A stretch of 64,000 nucleotides of DNA from Falciphora oryzae (lineage: Eukaryota > Ascomycota > Sordariomycetes > Magnaporthales > Magnaporthaceae), in the NCBI GenBank assembly GCA_000733355.1, contig JNVV01000020.1, positions 497,003 through 561,002 of the forward strand, given 5' to 3'. Shown piece after piece: positions 1 through 10,650 of this stretch (positions within the stretch are counted from its first letter, which is position 1; the number at the start of each line of letters is the position of its first letter). The notes beneath the pieces are model-generated. The model saw only the letters and a program-made list of their open reading frames with translations. It was not told the DNA's origin and did not search any database. The position numbers were made by a program, and so were the translations under genes.

Positions 1-1001
1 AGACGGCACACGAAGAAAACAAGCAAGCGTTAATGGCGCAGGCACAAGCATCCGAGAATGCCTACCGCGAGAAACTTAGCCAGCTGGAGAACGACTACCA
101 GTCAGCCGTGCACTACGTCAAGGGCACCGAGAAGATGCTCAAGAAACTCAAAGAGGAGCTTGCGAGATATAAGAACGAGAACTCGCGGCTCAAGAATGAG
201 GTGATTGAGCTTGAGGACAAGGCCACGGGGGCGCCATCGGACTGGGAGTCCGAAAAGGCATCCCTGACCAAGAAGATCGAGACACTGCAGTCCGAAATGA
301 TGACGGCAACGACGCAGCTTGAGAGGCAGATGCAGGCCGTGCGCAAGGAGCTTGACACGGCGAAGCGCGAGCGCGACAGCGCCGTTAAGCACAGTGAGGA
401 AGCTTCGCAGCGCGTCAACACGAGCAAGAAGGACCTCGAGCAGCTGCAACGCGAGAACGCGCTGCTACAGGAGCGGGCGCAGGACGCGGAGGAGAAGGTC
501 AGCCTGCTCCTCGACCAGGTCGAGACGTCGGTGGACAACTACCGCCGGCGCAGCAGGCAGGTGGCCAGCATGGGCTCAGACCAGTTCCGCGACTCGAGCA
601 GCAGCGCTGGCGCCTCGGCCACCACGGGCACAGCCCCGACTACCAACGGGAAGTCGGGAGCTGTGGCTGCTGCTGCCGCCGCTACCGGCGTTGGTGCAGC
701 TGTGACGTCGGGGCTTTCGGGCGTGGGCCGGGCGCGGAGCGACAGCGTCGAGACGACGAGCGAGTACGGGGGCAACCTCGAGGAGCGCAACAGTGCGGCT
801 CTCGACAGCCTTGCCAACGAGCTCGAGACTCTGCGCACGCACTGGGAGGCAACCAACAAGAACTACCGGCTCAGCAACGCATTCGACTTTGAGGCGACGA
901 CGCCGACGTCGACCACGACGCCCGGCAGGAAGGGGGACAAGGACGACAATGGTCTGAGCGAGTCCCTGGCCGACTGGAGAAAGAGGCTTGACAACGCATA
1001 A
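1..1001 (+). CDS. Coiled-coil protein, C-terminal part (5' end outside window)
   Basis: The frame is open from the first bases of the window to a TAA at 999-1001, so the gene starts upstream; the first in-window Met at 33 need not be the true start. About the first 190 residues are an almost unbroken coiled coil rich in E, K, Q and L heptads. Next comes a Ser/Ala/Thr/Gly-rich linker with a run of alanines, then a short conserved-looking C-terminal block containing LETLRTHWEATNKNYRLS and a final SLADWRKRLDNA. Such proteins usually act as structural, tethering or scaffolding factors. I do not recognise the exact family and assign no function. No intron is visible in this part. Codon use is GC-rich like the neighbouring genes. 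The coding call is strong; the identity is open. Confidence 0.8.
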   Translation, partial: TAHEENKQALMAQAQASENAYREKLSQLENDYQSAVHYVKGTEKMLKKLKEELARYKNENSRLKNEVIELEDKATGAPSDWESEKASLTKKIETLQSEMMTATTQLERQMQAVRKELDTAKRERDSAVKHSEEASQRVNTSKKDLEQLQRENALLQERAQDAEEKVSLLLDQVETSVDNYRRRSRQVASMGSDQFRDSSSSAGASATTGTAPTTNGKSGAVAAAAAATGVGAAVTSGLSGVGRARSDSVETTSEYGGNLEERNSAALDSLANELETLRTHWEATNKNYRLSNAFDFEATTPTSTTTPGRKGDKDDNGLSESLADWRKRLDNA

Positions 1002-2054
1002 AAGTGTCGCCGGGAGGTTTGTGTTTGTGGGTTGTTTTTTGTTACTGCCTCGAGATCTAGAGCGCCATACAGCAAAGGGTGCTCGTTCTCAGGCGGCTTA
1101 AAATTGGGTGGTTTAATTGTTGATTTTGGGGCCGGGCTGGGTGTTTTCCCCAACTGTTATCCCCTCTTTTCCCCCCTCCCTTTTTTTTTTTTTTTCTTCC
1201 ATTCTCTTTCCTTGCATATTTTTCTACTCCTTTTCGCCACTGATTTATGGATGCCGACATGTCTGATCTACGCCTCTTTCGGTTCCTGTTTCTCCCTTTA
1301 TACACTTGCATTACAATGTTCTTTTCTTTTCTGCCTGCTAAGCAAGCATTATCAAGCCCTGCACATGGCTTCCAAGCTGGCGTGCGGACGTTTTTTTGTT
1401 TTGTTTTCTTTCATACCCTATACCACCAGCACATGGTCTGTTTGTCTTCGTAATGGCACCTCGTTTTTGAAACTCACTATCCGAAACCTGGCACAGACAG
1501 GGTGTATTATCCCCCGATGGGTTTTTGGGGCCTATTTGTCTTTTTTTTTTTTTTTTCCTTTTTTTTGTTTCTCTTGAACTCTTTTGTTCCGTTTGTTTCT
1601 TGATGACCGTGGCCTCTGCCACTACTACTACCACTACAACTACTCTACTGCTTATTTGGTACGAGGTAACTATTCGCTTACTATCACTATTACGGACTTA
1701 TCTCGCCGTTCGCTTGGCTACAGCCGAAGGAAAACACGGGTCTTGTTGTTCTATAAGATTTATTTATATGCTTAACATCTGCGTTCTTGGCCCCTTGCTT
1801 AGTGCCCATGGCCTGCCTGCGCCTCGCTGGGGATCTTGAAAGAGGCAAGAGCCGTCTGCTTGTAGGCAGGACGTCGAGGATTTGGTCGTATCTGGTGTTT
1901 TGTCATGTTTTTGGCTGCAGACCCGAGTTCGATTCAGATGGGTTTCTAGACCGCAAAGAATGGACATGAGTGTCATAAACGCTTTATAAATCAAGGACAG
2001 AAGACGGCTGACTGACTGCACCTAAACACATATGATGCACATTTCAAGTTTTCC
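1002..2054. other. Intergenic: converging 3' regions
   Basis: About 1 kb between two convergent genes. It holds pyrimidine tracts (T-runs near 1181-1195 and 1541-1555) and AT-rich stretches typical of 3' untranslated regions. No credible coding frame or structural RNA was seen. Confidence 0.6.
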
Positions 2055-3204
2055 CTACGACTGCTTCAAGTACTTCTTGCCCCCAATCACCATCATGCCC
2101 GGCCCCTGCCTCTGGACGCTCCAGACCTTGACGTCCAGGCTCCCGTCCTCGGCCAGGACCAGCTGCTCCGTGACGTTCTTGTCATCGTCGTCGTTCACGC
2201 CGCGGCACGCAAACAGCCGGAACTCGCCCCTGGTGTGGTCCGGGTCGTGCAGGCTCGTCATGTCGGACGTGGCGTTGCCGCACGAGTCGAAGGTGGATAC
2301 CGACGCGCCGAAGCTGCGGTCGTAGGCGAAGGAATGGGCGGGGGCGGCCGAGAAGGACAGGTCGCGCGTCTCGCGGAAGCTGCCGGCGGCGTGGGCGCCC
2401 GGGGAGGAGTAGGCGTAGTAGTGCTGCCAGCGCGTGCCGGCCAGCTCGGATGTCTTGTCCTGGCGCGTGCCGGTGCTGCTGCCGGGGTCGGCAGGGAGCC
2501 AGCGGAGGGACCGCGCCACGGCCTCGACGGCGGACCGGCCGGCTGCGAGGTGGGGGCGGGGCACGAAGGCGCTGAGGAGGAGGGAGGAGGCGCGGGCGGG
2601 GGAGGTGAGGAGGAGCTTGTAGGTCGCCATCNNNNNNNNNNNNNNNNNNNNNNNNNNNNNNNNNNNNNNNNNNNNNNNNNNNNNNNNNNNNNNNNNNNNN
2701 NNNNNNNNNNNNNNNNNNNNNNNNNNNNNNNNNNNNNNNNNNNNNNNNNNNNNNNNNNNNNNNNNNNNNNNNNNNNNNNNNNNNNNNNNNNNNNNNNNNN
2801 NNNNNNNNNNNNNNNNNNNNNNNNNNNNNNNNNNNNNNNNNNNNNNNNNNNNNNNNNNNNNNNNNNNNNNNNNNNNNNNNNNNNNNNNNNNNNNNNNNNN
2901 NNNNNNNNNNNNNNNNNNNNNNNNNNNNNNNNNNNNNNNNNNNNNNNNNNNNNNNNNNNNNNNNNNNNNNNNNNNNNNNNNNNNNNNNNNNNNNNNNNNN
3001 NNNNNNNNNNNNNNNNNNNNNNNNNNNNNNNNNNNNNNNNNNNNNNNNNNNNNNNNNNNNNNNNNNNNNNNNNNNNNNNNNNNNNNNNNNNNNNNNNNNN
3101 NNNNNNNNNNNNNNNNNNNNNNNNNNAGCGGGAGTCGGAGCTGGGCCGGGAGCTGGAGCTGGCGCCGGTTGGCCCTGTTGTTGTTGCTGTTGTTGTTGTT
3201 GTTG

Positions 3205-3249
<45 letters not shown>

Positions 3250-5703
3250 AAGTTGCTGAAGTTGCTGTTGAAGCTGTTGCTGTTGTTGCTGAAGCTGCTG
3301 TTGCTGCTGCTCCTGGAGCTGCTGAAGCTGCTGCTGAAGCTGCTGCTGAAGCTGCTGCTGCTGCTGCTCCTGAAGCTGCTGCTGCACCTTCTGAAGCTTC
3401 GCAGCCTGCTCCATGAAAGCCTGCAGCAAAGCCTCCATCGTCGCCGGCGGCTGCTGCTGTCCTGCAACAGGCTGCGGCGTTGGCGCTGGCGTCGCGCCAG
3501 CCTGCATGGCCTGCAGCAGCGCCTGGAGGACCAGCGACGTCGGGTCGGCCGGGTCGTCGGCCTGCGCGGCCGCCAGCTGGCCCTGCGCCTGCATCTGCGC
3601 CTGCGCCGGCCCGCCGGCCGCCGGCGTGGTCGCCTGTGCCGACGCCGTCATCAGCGCCGACAGCAGCGGGCCCAGGTTGTCCAGGGCGCCGCCGCCGCCG
3701 CCATTCCCTCCTCCTCCTCCCATACCACCAAGACCAGCACCATCAAGGCCGCCAGCAAGAGCAGCAAGAGCAGAGCCATCGTCTCCCCCAAACGACAACA
3801 GCCCGCCCAGATCCAGCAACCCCGCACCATCACCACCGCCGAAGTCCCCGCCGCCGAAGTCCCCGCCGCCGAAGTCCCCGCCGCCGAAGCCCCCGCCGCC
3901 GAAGCCCCCGCCGCCGAAGTTCCCGCCACCATCGCTCAGCAGCGCGGCAGCGCCCAGGACGGCGGCGACGCCCGCGGCGGCCTTGTCAGCGCCGGACCCG
4001 GACGCCTTGCAGGCCGCCTCGACCTGCTGCTTGACGCGCCACGCGGCCGCGATCTCCGGGTCCGTGACGGCGAGCAGCGGCATGATGGGCGCGACGGCCT
4101 TGCCCAAAAAGTCGTTTGTCTTTACGAGCGCGTTCTTGGTCTGCTTGAACGCTTTTTTGGCCGTTTCTTTGCTCTTCTCGGTGCGCTCCTTGGTCCAGAA
4201 CTGCTGCTTCTCCTGCCCTGCTGCCGTCGGGTCCATGGTTGTTGGTGCGGGGAGCATGACGAGGTTGCCGTTGGCGTCTACCATTACCGTTTGCATGCTT
4301 GCTTGTTGTAGCTGGCCTGGCTGAGCGGCGGCTGAGACCAGGGCCGGCGCTTGTGAGAGCTGGTTGGGCAGCACCTGGCCGCCACTGCCCATGGCTGCCG
4401 GGGCCTGCATCAGGACCATCTGCTGCCCCTGCTGGACCCAGACGGCCTGCTGCTCCGGGTACTGCACGACGGGGTTCATGAGCGTCTGGGGCTGGGCGGC
4501 GGCTGGTAGCTGCTGCTGCTGCGGTTGCTGCATCGCCAGCCCCTGAATCTGCTGTGGGGCAGCGACAGTGGGCGGCATGGCCGTCGGCATCATCATCAGG
4601 GGCTGTGGGCTGTTGGCGGCAACCTGTGGTGTTTGCATCACGGTAGGCTGCTGCTGAGCAGTCGGGGGCGTGGCGGGCTTCCGCGCAACGGGCGGCGATC
4701 CCATCGCCCTAGTAGTCGCCGGCGTCGCGGGCTGTGTATAAGGCGAGTGAGGCGGGAACCCGAGCACGCTTGCCGCCGGGTCCTTTGCTGTGAGCGGCGA
4801 TGCCGGGTTTGCGTCGAACAGCGGCGGGGGCGATGTCGGCACTGCTGTGGCTGCTGCCACCTGGGGACTGAACTGCTGCACTGCCCCCGGCGGAAGCTGG
4901 TCCGGAGAGACGATCCTGGCCCCGGCGGGCAGCTGGGCCTGCTGCACCACTTGCACGAGGGAACCGTTGCTGGACATGACGAACTGTGGTTGTTGCTGCT
5001 GCTGTGGCGGCTGTGCCAAAGGTGGCTGCTGGAGCAACACCTGCTGCTGCTGCTGCTGCTGGCCATCCATGAACTGGAGCTGGCCCGGCGCCTGCGGCCC
5101 AGCAACAAAACCATGCGCGGGCTGCTGTTGTATGTATCCTCCTCCGCCTGGTGTGTTCATGCCAACAACCCCCGGAAACGTCTGCATCGGAGCCTGCATG
5201 GGAACTTGCTGTGGCTGTGGAGCCTCGCCGTTCGCCAGATATGTGACTCCGTTGACCGTAAACGTCTGCTGCTGTTGTGGTAGCTGCTGCGGTAGCTGTG
5301 CCGTCTGGAACATTTGCGGCTGAGGCTGCTGCTGATATTGTTGCCCCTGGATCGCCGTGCCTGGCACAAACTGTTGCTGTTGAGGCTGCTTCTCCTGAAC
5401 CCCCACCGGCTGCCCAACAGCACCTCCCCCGCCTCCCGGATACGCGCCCGGCGAGTGCACATACTGAGGCGGCGGAGCCGGCGTGCCAGGAGCCGCCATC
5501 GTGGGCGCCCCGACCGCGTTGTACGCCGGCGGCGGCACATGCGGCAGCGGGCCGTGTCCGCTGTCGAATGGGATCCCGCTGTGTTGCGGATCGACTACCG
5601 GCGGCACTGGTACTCGTGACGGTTGCTGCTGCGGCTGCTGCTGTTGCTGGTACACGACGCCCGGGGCGGTAGCCATGGCGGTCATGTCGCCTCCTTGATT
5701 CAC
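2055..5703 (-). CDS. Glutamine/glycine-rich low-complexity protein, interrupted by assembly gap
   Basis: From the ATG at 5703 the minus strand encodes a Pro/Gln/Gly-rich protein. About 480 residues are rich in poly-Q and proline. A short Lys-rich helical block around residues 490-560 (…KSKETAKKAFKQTKN…) follows, then a Gly-Asp-Phe repeat block (GGGDFGGGDF type) and a long poly-Q tract running into the Ns at 3126. Beyond the gap a different minus frame continues from 2631 to a stop at 2055. That part is not low-complexity (…NVTEQLVLAEDGSLDVKVW…, ending KKYLKQS). The frame change means little because the gap length is probably nominal and may hide an intron. A two-gene model split at the gap is possible, since an ATG lies exactly at the gap edge (2631). 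No known domain was recognised. Poly-Q proteins of this kind are often prion-like or transcription-associated, but nothing here proves that. Confidence 0.6.
2632..3126. other. Assembly gap (495 Ns)
   Basis: A run of Ns directly abutting a long CAG/CAA tract. The poly-Q repeat is the probable reason the assembly broke here. Coding frames on either side cannot be joined from this sequence. Confidence 0.99.
3172..3400. repeat. CAG/CAA (poly-Gln) trinucleotide repeat tract
   Basis: Read on the plus strand this is dense CTG/TTG triplets with GAAGCTGCTG interruptions. On the minus strand it encodes nearly pure glutamine within the 2055-5703 gene. It is likely length-variable between strains. Confidence 0.95.
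3836..3927. repeat. 15-bp tandem repeat encoding Gly-Gly-Gly-Asp/Gly-Phe
   Basis: About six tandem copies of a 15-bp unit (plus strand gccgccgaagtcccc with small variants) encode the GGGDF/GGGGF repeats of the glutamine-rich protein on the minus strand. Confidence 0.9.
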
Positions 5704-5796
5704 CAGGCCAGCCGTCGTGGCCCGAAAAAAAAGGACGATGAAAAAAACACAAGGCTATCCTGTGTGATGCATGTGGTGTGTGTGTGTGCGTGTGTG

Positions 5797-5837
<41 letters not shown>

Positions 5838-6495
5838 GCGGGGGAGGGGGCACAACCCCAGCCAAGGCAGGCGCGCCTGTCATTTTAAACCTCCCCAGCT
5901 GTCCAGTCGCACAAGGCTGCCTCCCGCTATCGTCCCTATGCACAAAGTATGCCTCCTTCATGCGACTTTGGCGCCGCCCGAGTCTCGTGGTTGGGCCAGC
6001 TAGGCCCTATGCGGCTTCGGAGGGCGTCAATAGATCGCTTCGAGACCGCCAGCCCCTGCCTGGCCTGGGGTGACTTGGCGCGTTGCGGCTGAAGACTGCA
6101 CGCGCGAAGAGCTCAGCTCCGAGAGTCCCGACGCTTCGCGGGACAAGCAACAGCCACTCCGCCCTCGCTCCATACCCAGCCCATCTCAAATGCCGACGCA
6201 TCGGTGGTGGTTATCTTCTTGTAGTTTATTTTACCTGTGGCTTCCCGTTGGCGACCGCAGATTGTTGGCATATGCAACGGTTTGGCGGCAAATCGAATGC
6301 CCTATGGTGTCGCACCCAAAAAACACTAACTAACCTATAGTTGTTACCCAAAACCAGAAGATGTGGCGCTCGTTTCCGATCCATTTTGGCTCTCAAACCC
6401 CAGAAGAAGATGCAAAAATGCACAACAGCCATCGAAACACATACATCATTACATCTCAACAAATGGCCTACCCACGCCACACACCGACAGCAACA
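5704..6495. other. Intergenic region
   Basis: The region lies between two minus-strand genes: the upstream region of the glutamine-rich gene and the downstream region of the Zn2Cys6 regulator. Apart from a GT microsatellite no feature was recognised. Confidence 0.5.
5774..5835. repeat. (GT)n microsatellite
   Basis: About 60 bp of nearly uninterrupted GT dinucleotides with occasional GC steps, 70 bp upstream of the start codon of the minus-strand glutamine-rich gene. Confidence 0.97.
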
Positions 6496-9400
6496 TCACA
6501 GAGCCAGGCCCTTAGCACCGCGGGTCCAGCGATACAGGCTCAGCGCCCTCCGGCGCGCCTTGTGTTCCTCCCACTCGGTCGGGCTCGAGCCCCTGACGCT
6601 GTAGAGGGTGCTCCGGAGAACCTTCCTAAAGTTCTTCTGGAACTCGGTCGAGAGCGTGACGACGCAAACCTCGTGCGCGCGCACAATTGTCTCGCACGCC
6701 TGCTCGACCGACTGGTTGGGCCCGCCGAGCTGGGGCATGCGGTCCGCAAACAGCAGCAGGATGAAGGAGCCGTGCAGCAGGTAGATGCCAAAGAGGTACG
6801 GCATGAAGGTCAGCTCCGGGTCGTGGCGCAGGATGCGGCTGACGGCCTGCGATGCTGAGATGGCGTGCGTCGCGCAGTCGTTAAAGCGCGTCGACGTGAT
6901 CCAGTCGTCGTCGTCGTCCAGCATCGAGATGGCGTCCCATTTTCCGTGAAGCAGCACGTGAAGCACGTGCAGGATGTGTGTGCTGTACGCCAACACAAGT
7001 TGCAGCCTCGATCGGTCGCGCGCTGAGGCTGGCCGGGTGCAGCCGTGGGTTTTATGTGGCTGTGGGCGCCGCCGGAGGGGAGACGTACTGCCGCTGCCGC
7101 CACTAGCCTCGCCGCTACCTACGGCCGCCCCAGCCGATGGGGTCACGGGAGCGACAGAGCCAGGCCCTCCCGCCCCGCCACTGCCGCCAGCCCCAGCGCC
7201 CCCTCTTGCCGTACTACCGCTGTTGTTGTGCCCATTCCCGTTTCCGCTCCCGCTGTGTGCAGGCGCCGATGATGATGCTCCCGCCACCCCGCCTGTGACC
7301 AAATCCTTGATATGCGGCCCAGGCGTCCCACCAATCGCGGCGGGGGATGGCGGAGGTATGGTGACGCTACCGACTCTTCCGGCACCTACATCGTCGCCAC
7401 CGCCAGCGGCAGAGCTAGCCGCGTAGTCGTGGTGCACCGGGTGACGTGCTTCCGCACCGCCGGCCGCCGCCGTCGTCACCGAAGATGATTGCTCGGCCTC
7501 GAGTGCCATGCGGTCCAGGCTCCGCTCGCAGGCAGCCAATTGCTCGCCGATGAGGGTGACAGCCATAGAGTCGTCGAGCCCGCCGAGGCGCGGATGCAGG
7601 CGGCGGTGGTGCACCTCGATGATGTCGCCTAGGATTGCCATAAGAGGCAAAAAGTACTCGAAGAAGCCAGTCCCTGATACAACAACCGGTGGCCCAAGCA
7701 CGCGCTCGGGCATGTCGGCCGTCGACGAGACAGCGTCGAGGTCCTCCCAGACGCCCTCGGGCAAAGGAGCATAAACTTCGCAGTACGAGTCCGGGATGGC
7801 GAGCACGTTGTTGAACGACAGCGACAGGTGGCGGTCGAGGCAGTAGACGAGCCAGAAGACGCGCCGGCGCTCCTCGCATGCCTCCTGTCCTGCCAGCGTG
7901 TGCACGTCCTGATCGCGGCGGCACGAGCAGAGAGGGTTGGCGCAAGGTGAAACGGACGCGGAGCAGCGGTCGTCCTCGCGGTGCAGACCAAGCGCCAGGG
8001 TGAGGCGAATGGCCTTGGACCACCACTTGAAGCAGTCCGACTTGAAGTCGCCCCCCGAGACGGCGATAGACAGCAGCACTAAGGTCAGCACATCGTCCAC
8101 CAAGCCCGCAGGCTCGTTTGTCGCCGTCGTCTCGGGCTGATGTGCGCCAACCCCTCCTACGCCGCCGCCATGCATGTTGCGGATGTAGGCTGCGTAGTGG
8201 TTCTGCGACTGGTCGTTCTCCACGCGAAGGCCGCCTGTTTGTGTTTTATTCTCGTGTCAGCGGCGCAGCTATCAGCCTACGCAGCGCCCGGAGGGCCAAG
8301 ACACCACTTCATCCTTCACTTTTTGGTGCTCTGAGACTCACCGTGTATCCTCCGCCACCGATCCGGGTCTCTTTCGGATATTAGCGAGGTCGACAGCTCA
8401 TACAACGCATTGGTAATCTTGCTGCGCGACCCGGGCACATGCAACAGAACAATGTCGGCCGTCTGGGCGGCGCACCACAGCATCGTGGCCAGGAGGGCCG
8501 GGGTCGTGGGGCGAGGTCGGGTCGGGTGCAGCAGCGAGCGCTTGCGGAAAATGCGTGTCAGGATGTAGGGGCTGGCGCAGCGGAAGAGCGAACTTCCTGG
8601 CTCGGTCAGGTACACGTCGAGCAGGTCGCAGGCGACGCTGGCCGGTATGATGTCGGTAAGATATGGGAGCACGGGAGCGAGGCAACCGTACCGGCAGTCG
8701 GCGCTCGGCGCCTTGTATAGGGACGAGACGCGCTGCATATCGGGGAATAGCGGCGATGTTGACGCCGATACCATGCCGCCAGCTGCACCGCCGCCGAGAC
8801 TACCGCTTCCACCGGCTTCAACAGCCCCGCCGGTATTATTACCAGGCCCGGCGCCACCGGTTACCGAAGTTGCGCTCGTGCTGAAGGATCTGCGGCCGTG
8901 CCCATGCCCGGGCGTCCTCCCCATAACACCGCCGCTACTGCTCTGACCGCTAAACGAGACTCCCCGGGGATGTGTATGCGGAGATGGACCGACTCCTCCG
9001 GTGACGCTCCCTGTACCGTTATCGGGCGAAGGGTATCCTGTGCTTTCATCGGACGGCAATGCGTCCGTCCCGCCGCCGCCAGGTCCACCTGCCGTGTGCT
9101 GACTACCCGCTACTGAAGGCACTCGGCCACCGGGTGGGCTAGTCGCCTCCTGCTGTGGCCCTCCGGTCCTGGCGAGGGCGGCAGGTGACTGGTGATGGTG
9201 GTGTGCTGACGATATCCCTGCTGCCGACATACCCGGGTGGTCTATTACAGCCGTTGAGTCCAGAAGTGAGGCCAGTTGCATGTGAGCATGCACGCTGGTT
9301 CCGTAACCGCCCCCCCCCGCGGCACCACCTGTGCTCGGCGAGTGTAGGGATGGGAGATAGGCGGGGATGTTAGGATGCGCTGTGGATGGAGAGACCCCGG

Positions 9401-10650
9401 GGCCGGGGCCGCCAGGCACGGTCGATATTCCCGGTAGCACAGTCGCCGAGGTGGAAGCAGCTGGATGGTGGTGATGCTGCTGTTGCTGCAGTCCCGCGAT
9501 GGCGAGGCCGCTTCCGTCTCGCGATGCTGGTTGGGCCGGAGCGGTGACGCCGTGGTGGCCGTTGCTGCCGTGCAGGCGAGGTCGCGAGGCCGCAGACGAG
9601 TCGCTGTAACTGTTGGCACGCTGGTTGAAGAACGACGATGGTCTGGCGTCACCGCTGGCCGTGTTGGGCGGCGATAACACCTGGCCGTGGAAGGCTGCAC
9701 CGCCACCGCCGCCGGGGGGCGAGGAGACCGAGGGAGACGGGGTGCTTCCGGGGCCGCCGCCGTGATGGCTTGCGTAGTGTCCGGCGGGGCCGTGGCCGTT
9801 GCTGCCGCCGAAGCTGGCGCGGTGGCTCTGGTGCCGCCACTGCTGCTGACTGCCGCCGCCGTGGGTGCCGTTGCTGCTGTGGCGCGTCTGGCAGCTGTCC
9901 TTGGGGCCCGCGTTGTCCCGCGACTGGCTCGGGTCCGACTGGGTCGAGTCACCGCCGGCGCCGCTCATGGAGATTGGCGCCCGCCCGCGCTTCTTGATCT
10001 CGCGGTTGTAGCGACATGTGTAGCCGTAGTCTACAAAAGAGAACGAGGACGGGTGTGGCGTCGTTAGAGGAGAACAGATACAAGAGTGCAGGGACACAAA
10101 GAAATAGGTAGGCGGCGGGATAGAATTATAAAGCGAGAAAAACACACAAAGGACAAAAAGGGGCCTGCATAGGAGACGGCATACCTTCGCATCGTCGACT
10201 AGAGTTCGGCCAAGACGAGGGGGGCGGTCTGGGTCAGCGTTGAAGACCTCTTTCCACGTGGAATGTTCAGGCAGCAGCCAGGGTTGAAAAGCTTGCGGGT
10301 GCGTCCATATCTCGAGATGACGTCCCCCAAGCATAGAAGAGGGGAATAGAGGACAAAAGGAGATGGGTTACAGCAACCGTTGGCAGTGCATGCGTGCGGG
10401 GTCGGGGAGGGCTCGGGACCCCCGGGGCTAGGCAAGGGAAATAATTGGGACGAACGTACCACGGGCATTCACCGTTGCAGCGCGTGCGCGAGGCCGAGCA
10501 CTTGTCGCAGGCCCGCCGAGTGCGCTTCCGAGGCCGCGCGTGCTCCGACAGCTCCTCGTCGACCACCTCGCTGACGATGATGGGCGAGTCGACCGCCATC
10601 TCGTCTGCGGCGGCCGTGCGGTTGTCGACTTCCATCGTCTCTGGCGTCAC
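6496..10650 (-). CDS. XlnR/AraR-like Zn2Cys6 transcription factor (four exons, one 14-nt microexon)
   Basis: Exons on the minus strand: 10650-10460, 10198-10185, 10030-8342 and 8234-6496. Together they give 3633 nt and 1210 residues, or 1205 from the second Met at 10635. The zinc cluster spans exons 1-3: CDKCSASRTRCNGECP (Cys 48, 51, 58), then CRRCEDYGYTC (Cys 64, 67, 74), then a basic NREIKKRGR stretch. Without the 14-nt exon the fourth and fifth Cys are lost and a stop appears at the junction. A long Ser/Gly/His/Pro-rich linker follows, then the fungal-specific regulatory domain (FKSDCFKWWSKAIRLTLALG, ERRRVFWLVYCLDRHLSLS, FFEYFLPLMAILGDIIEVHH), resembling the XlnR/AraR group that controls hemicellulose and pentose utilisation. 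A basic C-terminal RWTRGAKG ends the protein. Family level is secure; the exact orthologue (for example a Sordariomycete ARA1) is only a suggestion. Introns are 261, 154 and 107 nt with normal GT-AG ends. Confidence 0.9.

Noticed and set aside
3169..4324. Long plus-strand open frames of Leu- and Arg/Pro-rich sequence opposite the glutamine-rich gene
   Set aside because: They are antisense readings of CAG/CAA and glycine repeats; composition is pure low complexity with no motif.
5771..6073. Plus-strand frame rich in Val-Cys repeats
   Set aside because: It is a translation of the (GT)n microsatellite and has no other protein character.
9245..9952. Minus-strand Ala/Thr/Arg-rich frame overlapping the Zn2Cys6 regulator
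   Set aside because: It is an alternate frame inside exon 3 of the regulator; that exon's own frame is fixed by the splice phases and the zinc cluster.
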